Shown piece after piece: positions 1 to 7,789 of a DNA stretch of 18,849 bases. Source of the stretch: a bacterium (lineage in GTDB: Bacteria; Bacillota; Clostridia; Oscillospirales; Acutalibacteraceae); assembly GCA_020626545.1 (NCBI GenBank), contig JAHKZS010000224.1, positions 1 to 18,849 on the forward strand, read 5' to 3'. Position numbers and translations under genes: made by a program. How positions within the stretch are numbered: the stretch's first letter is position 1; the number at the start of each line of letters is the position of its first letter. The notes below the pieces were generated by a model that was not told the origin of the DNA, ran no database searches, and was given only the letters and a program-made list of their open reading frames with translations.

Positions 1-86
1 CGCTTATGGCAGCGGTATTTACCGGATTTATTGTAAATTTCTTTACAAAATTCCTCACAAAACCTATAACTAAGCTTTTTAAATAA
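1..86 (+). CDS. C-terminal end of an unidentified, probably membrane-associated protein (partial)
   Basis: The frame is open from the left edge to TAA at 84-86 and is followed at once by a terminator, which supports a real gene end. The visible residues are a hydrophobic stretch (MAAVFTGFIVNFF) followed by a basic tail (TKFLTKPITKLFK). This resembles the last transmembrane helix and cytoplasmic tail of a small membrane protein. Too little is visible to name a family. A GtrA-like flippase is one possibility but is only a guess from the hydrophobic-then-basic ending. Confidence 0.6.
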   Translation, partial: LMAAVFTGFIVNFFTKFLTKPITKLFK

Positions 87-112
87 CGGTTCGGAATCTC
101 CGAGCCGTTTTT
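86..112 (+). terminator. Rho-independent terminator of the gene ending at 86
   Basis: The arms ACGGTTCGGA (86-95) and TCCGAGCCGT (99-108) form a 10-bp stem with one G-U pair and a 3-nt loop, followed by a run of five T (108-112). The stem begins at the last base of the stop codon. Confidence 0.9.
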
Positions 113-135
113 CCTATATATTGTGATTATTTCAC

Positions 136-164
136 TTTACTTTACAAAGGATTTGTGATAAAAT
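136..164 (+). promoter_or_regulatory. Promoter of acn-icd, extended -10 type
   Basis: A -35 TTTACT (136-141) lies 17 bp from a -10 TAAAAT (159-164), and the -10 is preceded by TTGTGA, giving TTGTGATAAAAT at 153-164. The TGTGn part fits the TRTGn extension known in Gram-positive promoters. A weak GTGA/TCAC dyad (123-135) lies just upstream of the -35. The leader to the ATG at 230 is about 60 nt and carries AAGGAGG at 216-222. Confidence 0.65.
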
Positions 165-170
165 TAACAG
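153..170. promoter_or_regulatory. Candidate Rex operator overlapping the acn -10 box
   Basis: The sequence TTGTGATAAAATTAACAG matches the clostridial Rex consensus TTGTTAA-N4-TTAACAA at 11 of 14 fixed positions. A repressor bound here would block RNA polymerase. The left half is also explained by the extended -10, so only the TTAACAG right half is independent evidence. A rex gene lies about 3.4 kb downstream. Confidence 0.45.
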
Positions 171-229
171 GTATGGATTTTACTATAAGTATGTAAAAAT
201 TTATGTTGATAATTTAAGGAGGTATTATT

Positions 230-2161
230 ATGGGTTTAACTATTGCTCAGAAAATAATTAAGAACCATATCGTTGACGGCGAGATGAAAGTCGGTCAGGA
301 TATCGGTCTTAAAATCGACCAGACTTTAACGCAGGACGCTACGGGTACTATGGCGTATCTCGAGTTTGAGGCTATCGGAGTTCCGAGAGTTAAGACTGAG
401 AAAAGCGTAGCTTACATTGACCATAATACTTTACAGACAGGCTTCGAGAACGCTGACGACCATCGTTTTATCCAGTCGGTTTGTAAAAAACACGGAATTT
501 ACTTCTCGAGGCCCGGTAACGGCATTTGTCACCAGGTTCATTTAGAGCGTTTCGGAAAGCCCGGTAAGACATTAATCGGCTCAGACAGCCATACCCCTAC
601 AGGCGGCGGTATCGGTATGCTCGCTATCGGCGCGGGCGGACTTGATGTAGCCGTAGCTATGGGCGGCGGAGCTTACTATATCACTATGCCGAAGATGGTT
701 AAGGTTAACCTCACAGGAAAACTTAAGCCTTGGGTAAGCGCTAAGGATATTATCCTTAAAGTACTCGAGGTTATGTCCGTTAAGGGCGGCGTAGGTAAAA
801 TCGTAGAGTACGCGGGCGAGGGTGTTAAGACCTTATCAGTTCCCGAGAGAGCAACTATCACAAATATGGGAGCTGAGCTCGGAGCTACAACTTCTATCTT
901 CCCCTCCGACGAGATTACAAAAGAATTCCTACAGGCTCAGGGTCGTGTAGAGGACTACACTGAGCTTAAATCAGACCCCGACGCCGAATATGATGAGATT
1001 ATAGACATCAACTTAGACGAGTTAAAGCCTTTAGCGGCTTGTCCTCACTCACCCGACAACATCAAGACAATCGAGGAACTTTCAGGTAAAGAAATCAATC
1101 AGGTTTGTATCGGCTCCTGCACAAACTCCTCATACAGAGATATGATGAAGGTTGCTGCTATCTTAAAGGGCAAGACTGTCGCCGACGGTGTGAGCCTCGC
1201 TATCGCTCCGGGCAGCAAGCAGGTACTCAATATGCTCGCTTTAAACGGAGCTTTAGGCGATATGATCGCCGCGGGCGCGAGAATTTTAGAGAGCGCGTGC
1301 GGTCCTTGTATCGGTATGGGACAATCCCCGAACTCAGGCGGTATTTCACTTAGAACATTTAACCGTAACTTTGAGGGACGTTCAGGCACAGCCGACGGAC
1401 AAATTTACCTCGTATCCCCTGAAACAGCGGCGGCTTCCGCTTTAACAGGCGTATTCACCGACCCGACTACTCTCGGTGCTGATGTTGAAATCGAAATGCC
1501 CGAGAAATTCTTAATCAACGACAATATGGTTATAGAGCCTGCTTCCGTTGAGGAAATGGACAAGGTAGAAGTTTTAAGAGGTCCGAATATCAAGCCTTAT
1601 CCCGAGACTTCTCCCCTTACAGATAAAATCGAGGCGAGTTGCAGCTTAAAGGTCGGCGACAATATTACCACAGACCACATTATGCCCGCCGGAGCTAAAA
1701 TCCTTCCGCTTCGTTCAAATATTCCGAAAATCTCTCAGCACTGCTTTACCGTATGCGATAAAGACTTCCCCGAAAGAGCTAAGGCTTTAGGCAGCAGTAT
1801 CGTTGTCGGCGGAGAAAACTACGGTCAGGGTTCGTCACGTGAGCACGCTGCTCTCGCTCCTCTCTATCTGGGAGTTAAGGCTGTACTCGTTAAGAGCTTC
1901 GCTCGTATTCACAGAGCTAACCTTATTAACGCCGGTATTATTCCGCTCACATTCGTTAACGCTTCCGATTACGATAAGTTCAACCTCGGCGATCAGCTCG
2001 AGCTTCCGAATGTAAAAGCCGAGATTTCCGAGGGCAAAAACATTACTGTAGTTAATAAGACTAACGGCGAAACTGTCGAGGCGGTTTGCGAGCTTACCGA
2101 CAGAACCAAGGCAATTCTTATCGCGGGCGGACTGCTCGACTACACAAAGGAGAACAGCTAA
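230..2161 (+). CDS. acn: Aconitate hydratase (aconitase)
   Basis: This enzyme isomerises citrate to isocitrate through cis-aconitate, using a [4Fe-4S] cluster in the cytoplasm. The three expected cluster cysteines are C297 in CIGSCTNSS and C357 and C360 in ACGPCIGMG. The substrate-binding GSSREHAAL motif is at about 534-542, within the C-terminal swivel domain (about 470-640). [14 protein letters not shown] (117-130) is the conserved N-terminal segment. At 643 residues it belongs to the shorter bacterial aconitase group (about 640-660 aa) rather than the roughly 890-aa AcnA type. The start at 230 has AAGGAGG 7 nt upstream. The stop TAA shares its last base with the icd ATG, so the two are translationally coupled. 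No citrate synthase gene is in view. The gene is likely Rex-influenced through the site at 153-170 (inference). Confidence 0.97.
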   Translation: MGLTIAQKIIKNHIVDGEMKVGQDIGLKIDQTLTQDATGTMAYLEFEAIGVPRVKTEKSVAYIDHNTLQTGFENADDHRFIQSVCKKHGIYFSRPGNGICHQVHLERFGKPGKTLIGSDSHTPTGGGIGMLAIGAGGLDVAVAMGGGAYYITMPKMVKVNLTGKLKPWVSAKDIILKVLEVMSVKGGVGKIVEYAGEGVKTLSVPERATITNMGAELGATTSIFPSDEITKEFLQAQGRVEDYTELKSDPDAEYDEIIDINLDELKPLAACPHSPDNIKTIEELSGKEINQVCIGSCTNSSYRDMMKVAAILKGKTVADGVSLAIAPGSKQVLNMLALNGALGDMIAAGARILESACGPCIGMGQSPNSGGISLRTFNRNFEGRSGTADGQIYLVSPETAAASALTGVFTDPTTLGADVEIEMPEKFLINDNMVIEPASVEEMDKVEVLRGPNIKPYPETSPLTDKIEASCSLKVGDNITTDHIMPAGAKILPLRSNIPKISQHCFTVCDKDFPERAKALGSSIVVGGENYGQGSSREHAALAPLYLGVKAVLVKSFARIHRANLINAGIIPLTFVNASDYDKFNLGDQLELPNVKAEISEGKNITVVNKTNGETVEAVCELTDRTKAILIAGGLLDYTKENS

Positions 2162-3369
2162 TGAGTAAAATACAGATGAAAACTCCGCTCGTTGAGATGG
2201 ACGGAGACGAGATGACAAGAGTTATATGGAAACAGGTTAAGGATATCCTTATCACTCCGTATATCGACTTAAAGACCGAATATTACGACTTAGGTCTTAA
2301 AAACCGTGAGCTCACTAAAGATCAGGTTACTATAGACAGCGCCGAGGCTACAAAGAAATACGGCGTAGCCGTTAAATGCGCCACTATCACTCCCAACGCG
2401 GCAAGAATGCCCGAGTACAATTTATCTGAAATGTGGAAAAGTCCTAACGGCACAATCAGAGCCGCTTTAGACGGTACGGTATTCAGAGCGCCTATTTTAG
2501 TTAAGGGAGTTACTCCTTATATTCCGACTTGGACTAAGCCTATTACAATCGCTCGTCACGCTTACGGCGACGTTTACAAAAACACCGAGATGGTAGTAAA
2601 AGAAGGCAGTAAAGCCGAGCTTTTAGTTACAAATCCCGACGGAACTACCGAGACAAGCCTTATCCACGAGTTTAAGGGCGACGGTATTATTCAGGGACTT
2701 CACAACCTCGACAGCAGTATCTCGTCATTCGCGAGAGCTTGCTTTAACTACGGACTCGATACTAAGCAGGACGTATGGTTCTCTACTAAGGATACTATCA
2801 GCAAAAAGTACGACCACCGCTTTAAAGATATTTTCGCCGAAATTTTCGAAAACGAGTACAAAGAGAAATTCGAAGCGGCTGGTATCGAGTATTTCTACAC
2901 ACTTATCGACGACGCTGTAGCGAGAGTTATCCGCTCAAACGGCGGTTACATCTGGGCTTGTAAAAACTACGACGGCGACGTTATGAGCGATATGGTAGCG
3001 ACAGCCTACGGCTCGCTGGCTATGATGACATCTGTGCTCGTATCTCCCGACGGAGTTTACGAATACGAAGCGGCTCACGGAACCGTTCAGCGCCATTATT
3101 ACAAGTACCTAAAGGGCGAGGAAACTTCCACAAACTCTGTAGCTACATTATTCGCCTGGACAGGAGCGTTCAGAAAGCGCGGAGAGCTCGATAACTTACC
3201 CGAGCTCATGGAATTCGCGGACAAGCTCGAGAAAGCGATTATCGACACTATCGAGAGCGGTATTATGACAGGCGACCTCTACCTTATCTCTAAGCTCGAG
3301 AACAAGAAGAAGGTAAATACTACCGAGTTCTTAGAGGCTGTTAACGAAACACTTAAAAAGTCAATATAA
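2161..3369 (+). CDS. icd: NADP-dependent isocitrate dehydrogenase, eukaryotic-type subfamily
   Basis: The enzyme oxidatively decarboxylates isocitrate to 2-oxoglutarate, giving NADPH and a precursor for glutamate. The N-terminus [14 protein letters not shown] is the hallmark of the eukaryote-like IDH subfamily (about 400 aa); this protein has 402. [20 protein letters not shown] (269-288) is the metal and substrate signature. HGTVQRHY (306-313) keeps the Arg-His pair that binds the 2'-phosphate of NADP in this subfamily. The start at 2161 is chosen because the protein then begins like its relatives, AAAGGAG lies just upstream, and it overlaps the acn stop by one base (TAATG). An earlier in-frame start at 2086 would add 25 residues inside acn and is rejected. 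It forms an operon with acn. Confidence 0.96.
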   Translation: MSKIQMKTPLVEMDGDEMTRVIWKQVKDILITPYIDLKTEYYDLGLKNRELTKDQVTIDSAEATKKYGVAVKCATITPNAARMPEYNLSEMWKSPNGTIRAALDGTVFRAPILVKGVTPYIPTWTKPITIARHAYGDVYKNTEMVVKEGSKAELLVTNPDGTTETSLIHEFKGDGIIQGLHNLDSSISSFARACFNYGLDTKQDVWFSTKDTISKKYDHRFKDIFAEIFENEYKEKFEAAGIEYFYTLIDDAVARVIRSNGGYIWACKNYDGDVMSDMVATAYGSLAMMTSVLVSPDGVYEYEAAHGTVQRHYYKYLKGEETSTNSVATLFAWTGAFRKRGELDNLPELMEFADKLEKAIIDTIESGIMTGDLYLISKLENKKKVNTTEFLEAVNETLKKSI

Positions 3370-3375
3370 TAAATA

Positions 3376-3450
3376 TGTCATTCTGAGCGAAGCGAAGAAT
3401 CTTTAGATCCTTCGACTACAACGCCTGCGGCGTTTTCGCTCAGGATGACA
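3376..3450. repeat. 75-nt cloverleaf-like dispersed repeat element
   Basis: The terminal inverted repeats TGTCATTCTGAGCGAA and TTCGCTCAGGATGACA (16 nt, one mismatch) enclose two inner hairpins: AAGAATCT/AGATCCTT (about 3394-3411) and AACGCC-TGC-GGCGTT (about 3420-3434). It lies 6 nt past the icd stop. GTCAT-CTGAGCGAAGCGAAG repeats of this kind are common in the spacers of many bacterial genomes, and their mobility and role are not settled. The strong stem followed by GAACGTTTTAT may also act as the acn-icd transcription end. It is not a tRNA: there is no anticodon loop or acceptor end. Confidence 0.8.
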
Positions 3451-3506
3451 GAACGTTTTATAAACTATTAAAATCCAGAATTAAATGTTTACTACTAAGC
3501 TTTTAA

Positions 3507-3524
3507 TTGTGAGTTTTAAAACAG
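3507..3524. promoter_or_regulatory. Candidate Rex operator upstream of rex (autoregulation)
   Basis: The sequence TTGTGAGTTTTAAAACAG lies 19 nt before the rex start codon. It has the TTGTGA left half and an ACAG right end, matching TTGTGA-N6-TCACAA at 9 of 12 fixed positions. It shares TTGTGA and AACAG with the acn site at the same 18-nt spacing. No -10 box explains it here. Rex autoregulation is known in several Firmicutes, and a site this close to the gene could also block early elongation. Confidence 0.5.
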
Positions 3525-3543
3525 AAAAGGACTAAAAAAGATA

Positions 3544-4188
3544 ATGAGTAACAAGATTTCAAAATCGGTAATAAGACGACTGCCGAGATACTATAGATTT
3601 TTATGTGAGCTTGAGGAGCAGGATGTTGAGAGGGTAAGCTCGGGGAAGCTCGCGGAGATTATGAGGACAACAGCTTCTCAGGTTAGACAGGATTTAAACT
3701 GCTTCGGTGGGTTCGGACATCAGGGCTACGGCTATCCTGTAACAAAATTAAAGGACGAAATTATAAATATTCTCGGTTTACACAATAAGTTTAAAGCGGT
3801 ACTTATCGGAGCGGGACATATAGGAACGGCTATCGCCGCTCATATGAAGTTTGATAAGGCAGGCTTTGAGTTAGTCGGAATTTTCGATAACAACGAAGAT
3901 ATTTTCGGAAGTAGAATCAACAACATTTCGATCAGCGATGAAAAAGAAATCGAGAGCTTTTGTAAAGAAAACAACATAGACGCGGCGTTTTTATGCGTTC
4001 CGAGAAACGCGGCGGCGGGACTTGTAGAAAGGCTTTACAACTCGGGAGTAAAGAACTTTTGGAACTTTACTCACTACGATATTCAGGGCGACTATCCCGA
4101 TGTTATAGTTGAGAACGTTCACCTCAGCGATATGATGATGACATTATGCTACAGTATGAACGAGGATAAAAATGAGCAAACCAATTAG
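3544..4188 (+). CDS. rex: Redox-sensing transcriptional repressor Rex
   Basis: Rex is a dimeric repressor that leaves its operators when the NADH/NAD ratio rises, opening fermentation and NADH-reoxidising genes. The N-terminal winged helix (about 1-80) has the family pattern, with SSGKLAEIM and SQVRQDLNCFGGFG before the conserved GxGY turn. The Rossmann domain (about 82-214) has GAGHIG (89-94) and an acidic residue after the second strand (IFDNN, D115), consistent with NADH binding. The length of 214 aa is normal. The start at 3544 has an AAGGA about 12 nt upstream, rather far. The stop lies 17 nt inside the next gene, so the two are co-translated. A Rex-like operator is directly upstream. 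Confidence 0.96.
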   Translation: MSNKISKSVIRRLPRYYRFLCELEEQDVERVSSGKLAEIMRTTASQVRQDLNCFGGFGHQGYGYPVTKLKDEIINILGLHNKFKAVLIGAGHIGTAIAAHMKFDKAGFELVGIFDNNEDIFGSRINNISISDEKEIESFCKENNIDAAFLCVPRNAAAGLVERLYNSGVKNFWNFTHYDIQGDYPDVIVENVHLSDMMMTLCYSMNEDKNEQTN

Positions 4189-5239
4189 CAAATATCTAAG
4201 CAGAAAAATAAAATTCGTATCGGTTTTCGCTATGTTCGCGATTGTGTTCGTTCATTCGTACAATTATAACGGAAAAGACCTCTTGACTGAAAAGGGTGTT
4301 AACGCGGCGGAGATGTTCGAGTACTTTTTCGCTAAGGCGATGTTTTCATTCGCGATACCGATGTTCTTTATTTTCTCGGGATTTTTACTCTTTATAAAAT
4401 ACGAAAACACTGTTAAAGGTTATCTCGATAAAATACAGCACAGAATTTTCCCGTTACTTGTACCCTATGTACTTTGGGCTTTGTTATCGGGATTAGTGAT
4501 TACTATACTGACGAATTTCGACAGTATAAAGGATATCGAGTTTATAAAAAGTAACGCCTTAGGGTTCGATAAATTCTATATGCACCTGGTAAAACCGCCC
4601 GCGTATCAGCTTTGGTTTTTAAGACAGGTAATGCTTTTTACGGTACTTTCCCCTATCTTATATCTCCTGATAAAGTACACTAAAGCGTTTATACTGATAC
4701 CGTTCGGCGCGTTATGGGTACTTAATATTGACTTTATCATTAATTCGGAAGCGCTTTTATTCTTCTCGATAGGCGCGGCTTTCGCGATTATGGGTAAATG
4801 GAGAAACTTTACTAAGAAAGATAACCGTATACCCGCGGCGCTGTTTGCGCTTTTATGGATAGCTTTAAGCGCGCTGCAGATGATTTTAGCCTCGATGACT
4901 AAAAACATCTTACTCGTAAATATCGTAAGCAAGCTGACCGCTCTCGCGGGAATCGCGGGAATGTGGCTTGTGTTCGACCATATTGTAAAGTATATTTCTA
5001 CAAAAAAGGGATTGCTTTTAGCCTCGGCTCACCTATTCTTTGTATTCGCGCTTCATGAGCCGTTGCTTAAAATAAGCTACCAGATGGCGATTATCCCCGA
5101 CAGCACCGACGGAAGCCATTTCATACTGTTTATTTGTCTGCCGATTTCGGTAATAGCCGTGTGTATGATACTCAGTATGGTGCTTAGAAAAATAGCCCGA
5201 CCTGTGCACAACTTGCTCACAGGCGGACGTAATAGTTAA
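4172..5239 (+). CDS. Membrane acyltransferase of the acyltransferase-3 (OatA/OafB-like) family
   Basis: This is an integral membrane enzyme that probably transfers an acyl group, often acetyl, to a surface polysaccharide or other extracytoplasmic acceptor; the real substrate cannot be read from the sequence. The first helix ends in FVHSY with H28, the conserved histidine of the family. The pattern continues with IPMFFIFSGFLLF (62-74), RIFPLLVPYVLW (91-102) and WFLRQ (148-152). About ten hydrophobic segments span 355 residues, and no extra extracellular SGNH domain follows. It starts inside the 3' end of rex (17-bp overlap) with GAGGA 5 nt upstream. The cause of the link to rex is unknown; operon position alone does not make it a redox gene. 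Confidence 0.85.
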   Translation: MSKPISKYLSRKIKFVSVFAMFAIVFVHSYNYNGKDLLTEKGVNAAEMFEYFFAKAMFSFAIPMFFIFSGFLLFIKYENTVKGYLDKIQHRIFPLLVPYVLWALLSGLVITILTNFDSIKDIEFIKSNALGFDKFYMHLVKPPAYQLWFLRQVMLFTVLSPILYLLIKYTKAFILIPFGALWVLNIDFIINSEALLFFSIGAAFAIMGKWRNFTKKDNRIPAALFALLWIALSALQMILASMTKNILLVNIVSKLTALAGIAGMWLVFDHIVKYISTKKGLLLASAHLFFVFALHEPLLKISYQMAIIPDSTDGSHFILFICLPISVIAVCMILSMVLRKIARPVHNLLTGGRNS

Positions 5240-5370
5240 CAAGAAAGCGCGCAACTGAGCAGAAATATAAATAATTTTACTCTATAGTAGTTGGGTAAGA
5301 TGTTCTTTTCCTTAACTCTGTTATGTTTGAATATTTATTCAATTTTTGTTTAATTTCCTAAAAAGAATTA

Positions 5371-5397
5371 AAAGGACTGCGTTTGCAGTCCTTTTTT
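5371..5397 (+). terminator. Rho-independent terminator after rex-acyltransferase
   Basis: AAAGGACTGC (5371-5380) pairs perfectly with GCAGTCCTTT (5385-5394) around the loop GTTT, followed by a T run ending at 5397. It lies about 130 nt past the acyltransferase stop. The stretch between (5240-5370) is AT-rich and holds only a short GC-rich patch at 5247-5260. Confidence 0.9.
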
Positions 5398-5422
5398 ATA
5401 TCTTTTATAATAAGGATTAAAA

Positions 5423-5477
5423 AGTTCCTTCGGCTATTCGCTGTTGCGAATTTTGGTTGTAAACCGCTCAGGATGGT
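5423..5477. repeat. Truncated, degenerate relative of the 75-nt repeat
   Basis: It shares TTCCTTCG-CTA and CGCTCAGGATG with the 3' half of the element at 3376-3450, in the same order. Between them are two hairpins of different sequence, ATTCGC-TGTT-GCGAAT and GGTT-GTA-AACC. The left terminal arm is missing. It sits between the two facing terminators of the convergent acyltransferase and pckA genes. Confidence 0.65.
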
Positions 5478-5482
5478 ATAAG

Positions 5483-5512
5483 AAAAAGGCGCTGTATTAC
5501 TACAGCGTCTTT
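5483..5512 (-). terminator. Rho-independent terminator of pckA
   Basis: Read on the minus strand, AAAGACGCTGTA and TACAGCGCCTTT form a 12-bp stem with one G-U pair and the loop GTAA, followed by TTTTT. It starts 13 nt past the pckA stop. Confidence 0.9.
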
Positions 5513-5525
5513 GTTATATCTTTTA

Positions 5526-7139
5526 TTAGAGCTTAGGACCTGCTTCAACGAGCTTTTTACCCGCTTCGTTTGTTTCGTACTTCTTAAAGTTCTTAACAAA
5601 TCTCTCGGCGAGGTCTTTAGCCTTATTCTCCCACTCGGTAGGATCAGCGTAAGTATCTCTCGGATCGAGGATACCTGTATCAACTCCGGGAAGCTCTGTG
5701 GGAACTTCGAAGTTAAAGTAAGGAATAGTCTTAGTAGGAGCGTTCTTAATATCTCCGCCTAAGATAGCGTCGATAATTCCGCGTGTATCCTTAATAGTAA
5801 TTCTCTTGCCTGTGCCGTTCCAGCCTGTATTTACGAGGTAAGCCTTAGCTCCGCTCTTTTCCATTCTCTTAACGAGTTCCTCGGCGTACTTTGTCGGATG
5901 GAGCTCTAAGAAAGCCTGACCGAAGCAAGCTGAGAATGTAGGTGTAGGCTCAGTAATTCCGCGCTCTGTACCGGCGAGCTTAGCTGTAAAGCCGGAGAGG
6001 AAGTAATACTGAGTCTGCTCGGGAGTAAGGATAGATACAGGAGGAAGTACTCCGAACGCGTCAGCCGAAAGGAAGATAACGTTCTCAGCGGCAGGACCTG
6101 AGGAAATATTATTAACGTTCTTAACAATTTTCTCGATATGCTCGATAGGATAAGAAACACGAGTATTCTCAGTAACGCTCTTGTCGTCAAAGTCGATAGT
6201 GCCGTCGTCTGCTACAGTAACATTCTCTAAGAGAGCGTCTCTCTTAATAGCGTTATAGATATCGGGCTCGCTTTCCTTATCGAGACCGATTACCTTAGCG
6301 TAGCAGCCGCCCTCGAAGTTAAATACTCCGTTATCGTCCCAGCCGTGCTCATCGTCGCCGATAAGAAGTCTCTTAGGATCGGTGGAGAGAGTAGTTTTAC
6401 CTGTACCGGAAAGTCCGAAGAAGATAGCTGTGTTCTTACCTTCCATATCTGTATTAGCGGAGCAGTGCATTGAAGCGATACCCTGAAGCGGTAAGAAGTA
6501 GTTCATCATAGAGAACATACCCTTCTTCATTTCACCGCCGTACCAGGTGTTTAAGATAACCTGCTCGCGTGAAGTAACGTTGAATAAAACGGCTGTTTCG
6601 GAGTTAAGTCCAAGTTCCTTATAGTTTTCAACCTTAGCTTTGGAAGCGTTGTAGATAGTAAAGTCTGGAGTAAAGTTCTCCTGTTCCTCAGCGGTCGGCT
6701 TAATAAACATATTCTCAACAAAATGAGCCTGCCAAGCAACCTCCATAATAAAGCGTACAGCCATACGAGTGTCCTTATTAGCTCCGCAGAAAGCGTCTAC
6801 TACATAGAGCTTCTTTCCGGAAAGTTCATCGATAGCGAGCTTCTTACAAGCTTCCCAAGTTTCCTGAGAAGCGGGATGGTTGTCGTTAGGATAATCGGGA
6901 GTAGTCCACCAAACAGTATCCTTGGACTTATCGTCCATAACGATAAACTTATCTTTAGGCGAACGACCGGTGTAAACGCCTGTCATAACGTTAACGGCGC
7001 CGAGCTCGGTCTCCTGTCCCTTATCAAAGCCCTCAAGAGCGGGATCCGTCTCGTCCTTGTAGAGAGCCTCGTAAGAAGGATTGTAAACAATCTCCTTAAC
7101 GTCGGTAATACCATACTTGGTTAAATCAATATTTGACAT
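5526..7139 (-). CDS. pckA: Phosphoenolpyruvate carboxykinase (ATP)
   Basis: This cytoplasmic enzyme interconverts oxaloacetate plus ATP with PEP, CO2 and ADP. In a fermenter it may run towards oxaloacetate, saving energy as ATP and feeding C4 acids. The P-loop [11 protein letters not shown] is at 242-252. The PEPCK-specific metal and nucleotide segment [18 protein letters not shown] is at 261-278, and the substrate-binding GRSPKDKF at 58-65. The 537-aa length is typical of the ATP-dependent class. The start at 7139 has AAAGAGG a few bases upstream. The gene is alone between its own promoter and terminator. The Rex-like palindrome at 7155-7172 lies where transcription should begin, so redox control is likely (inference). 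Confidence 0.97.
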   Translation of the reverse strand: MSNIDLTKYGITDVKEIVYNPSYEALYKDETDPALEGFDKGQETELGAVNVMTGVYTGRSPKDKFIVMDDKSKDTVWWTTPDYPNDNHPASQETWEACKKLAIDELSGKKLYVVDAFCGANKDTRMAVRFIMEVAWQAHFVENMFIKPTAEEQENFTPDFTIYNASKAKVENYKELGLNSETAVLFNVTSREQVILNTWYGGEMKKGMFSMMNYFLPLQGIASMHCSANTDMEGKNTAIFFGLSGTGKTTLSTDPKRLLIGDDEHGWDDNGVFNFEGGCYAKVIGLDKESEPDIYNAIKRDALLENVTVADDGTIDFDDKSVTENTRVSYPIEHIEKIVKNVNNISSGPAAENVIFLSADAFGVLPPVSILTPEQTQYYFLSGFTAKLAGTERGITEPTPTFSACFGQAFLELHPTKYAEELVKRMEKSGAKAYLVNTGWNGTGKRITIKDTRGIIDAILGGDIKNAPTKTIPYFNFEVPTELPGVDTGILDPRDTYADPTEWENKAKDLAERFVKNFKKYETNEAGKKLVEAGPKL

Positions 7140-7154
7140 AATCTTGCCTCTTTC

Positions 7155-7172
7155 TAGTTAATATTTTAACAT
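7155..7172. promoter_or_regulatory. Candidate Rex operator at the pckA transcription start
   Basis: The sequence TAGTTAATATTTTAACAT matches TTGTTAA-N4-TTAACAA at 12 of 14 fixed positions and has near-perfect dyad symmetry (GTTAA/TTAAC core). It lies directly downstream of the -10 and just before the ribosome site. A weaker 10-of-14 match, AAGTTAACGTACAAACAA, lies at 7210-7227 just upstream of the -35, giving a possible pair. It is the best Rex match in the window. Confidence 0.6.
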
Positions 7173-7176
7173 ATAA

Positions 7177-7206
7177 ATAATACCACAATTTTCCCCGAAT
7201 TGTCAA
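7177..7206 (-). promoter_or_regulatory. Promoter of pckA
   Basis: On the minus strand a consensus -35 TTGACA (7206-7201) lies 18 bp from a -10 TATTAT (7182-7177). The -10 is extended as TTGTGGTATTAT (7188-7177), the same TTGTGR form as at acn. Transcription should start near 7170, inside the Rex-like site. Confidence 0.75.
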
Positions 7207-7396
7207 TATAAGTTAACGTACAAACAAAAGTGTACTTATGCAATATTTTTAGCGAATAATTGCAAAAATATCTATTTTAGTTTTAACACGGTATAAAAAA
7301 TGAATTTTTATTTTGATTTAAAATCATATTCGACGGATAAAAAATGCAAGAATTAACGTTATAAAGCAATAATTTCAATTAAATACTAAAAAAGAC
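7207..7396. other. AT-rich divergent spacer with a hairpin, no gene seen
   Basis: This is the middle of the 316-bp gap between pckA and the small gene at 7456. It is very AT-rich with no credible reading frame. ATATTTTT (7243-7250) and AAAAATAT (7264-7271) form an 8-bp dyad, competing with TGCAA/TTGCA (7239-7264). The right part (7290-7396) is near homopolymeric A/T and shows nothing clear. It may be an UP-element-like region for both flanking promoters. Confidence 0.4.
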
Positions 7397-7425
7397 TTTA
7401 AAAATCTTTTAAAATAAGATATTAT
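7397..7425 (+). promoter_or_regulatory. Putative promoter of the zinc-ribbon gene
   Basis: TTTAAA (7397-7402) and TATTAT (7420-7425) lie 17 bp apart, with no TG extension. The short leader ends in AGAAAGG (7441-7447) before the ATG at 7456. The setting is so AT-rich that chance matches are likely. Confidence 0.4.
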
Positions 7426-7455
7426 ATATTTATAACAAAAAGAAAGGTCTTTATT

Positions 7456-7734
7456 ATGGATAATACTAAGTACAACGCTAAATGCGTAAAATGCGGATAT
7501 ATTTTTGAGGCGGACGAAAGCAAGGATGAGAATGAATGTCCGCTATGCAAAAATGTTAACAACACCAAGGAAGCTATGGACGGATTTAAGGAGAAGTTCA
7601 AGGATTATATTCCTGAGAAAAAGAGCAAGAGAAGGGTTGTTTTAGATATATTTCTCTTTACCGGCGGACTTATCGCGTTTATACTTCTGCTTTATTTTGT
7701 GATTACACTTATAACCGATTTAACCGCTATGTAA
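7456..7734 (+). CDS. Small zinc-ribbon protein with one membrane helix
   Basis: This 92-aa protein is not recognised by name. Its N-terminus holds two CxxC knuckles, C10-x2-C13 and C28-x2-C31, separated by an acidic stretch, as in a rubredoxin-like or zinc-ribbon fold. A lysine-rich linker (about 50-60) leads to one hydrophobic segment at about 62-88 with few charges. The layout suggests a cytoplasmic zinc ribbon tethered to the membrane by a C-terminal helix, with the basic residues KKSKRR on the inner side. The start is supported by AGAAAGG 8 nt upstream. It has its own promoter-like region and is followed by another small gene with a separate promoter. Function is unknown. Confidence 0.8.
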   Translation: MDNTKYNAKCVKCGYIFEADESKDENECPLCKNVNNTKEAMDGFKEKFKDYIPEKKSKRRVVLDIFLFTGGLIAFILLLYFVITLITDLTAM

Positions 7735-7760
7735 TATGAACAATTATCAAATAATATACC

Positions 7761-7789
7761 TTTTCAAAAAGGCTTTATTGTGGTAAAAT
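7761..7789 (+). promoter_or_regulatory. Promoter of the acidic orphan gene, extended -10 type
   Basis: A weak -35 TTTTCA (7761-7766) lies 17 bp from TAAAAT (7784-7789), which is extended as TTGTGGTAAAAT (7778-7789). A small hairpin CCTTTT-CA-AAAAGG (7759-7772) followed by CTTTATT overlaps the -35 and may be a weak terminator of the preceding gene. Confidence 0.55.

Noticed and set aside
121..135. TTGTGA-TTATT-TCAC dyad upstream of the acn -35 as a Rex or CRP-like site
   Set aside because: The half-sites are 5 rather than 6 nt apart and the arms are only 4 bp; too weak to call.
2086..2160. An upstream in-frame start that would lengthen IDH by 25 residues
   Set aside because: The extension lies within acn in another frame, looks nothing like the family N-terminus, and the ATG at 2161 has its own ribosome site and the one-base stop/start overlap.
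3376..3450. tRNA gene, suggested by the cloverleaf shape
   Set aside because: There is no anticodon loop, no T-loop GTTCRA motif and no acceptor-stem layout; the outer stem is far too long.
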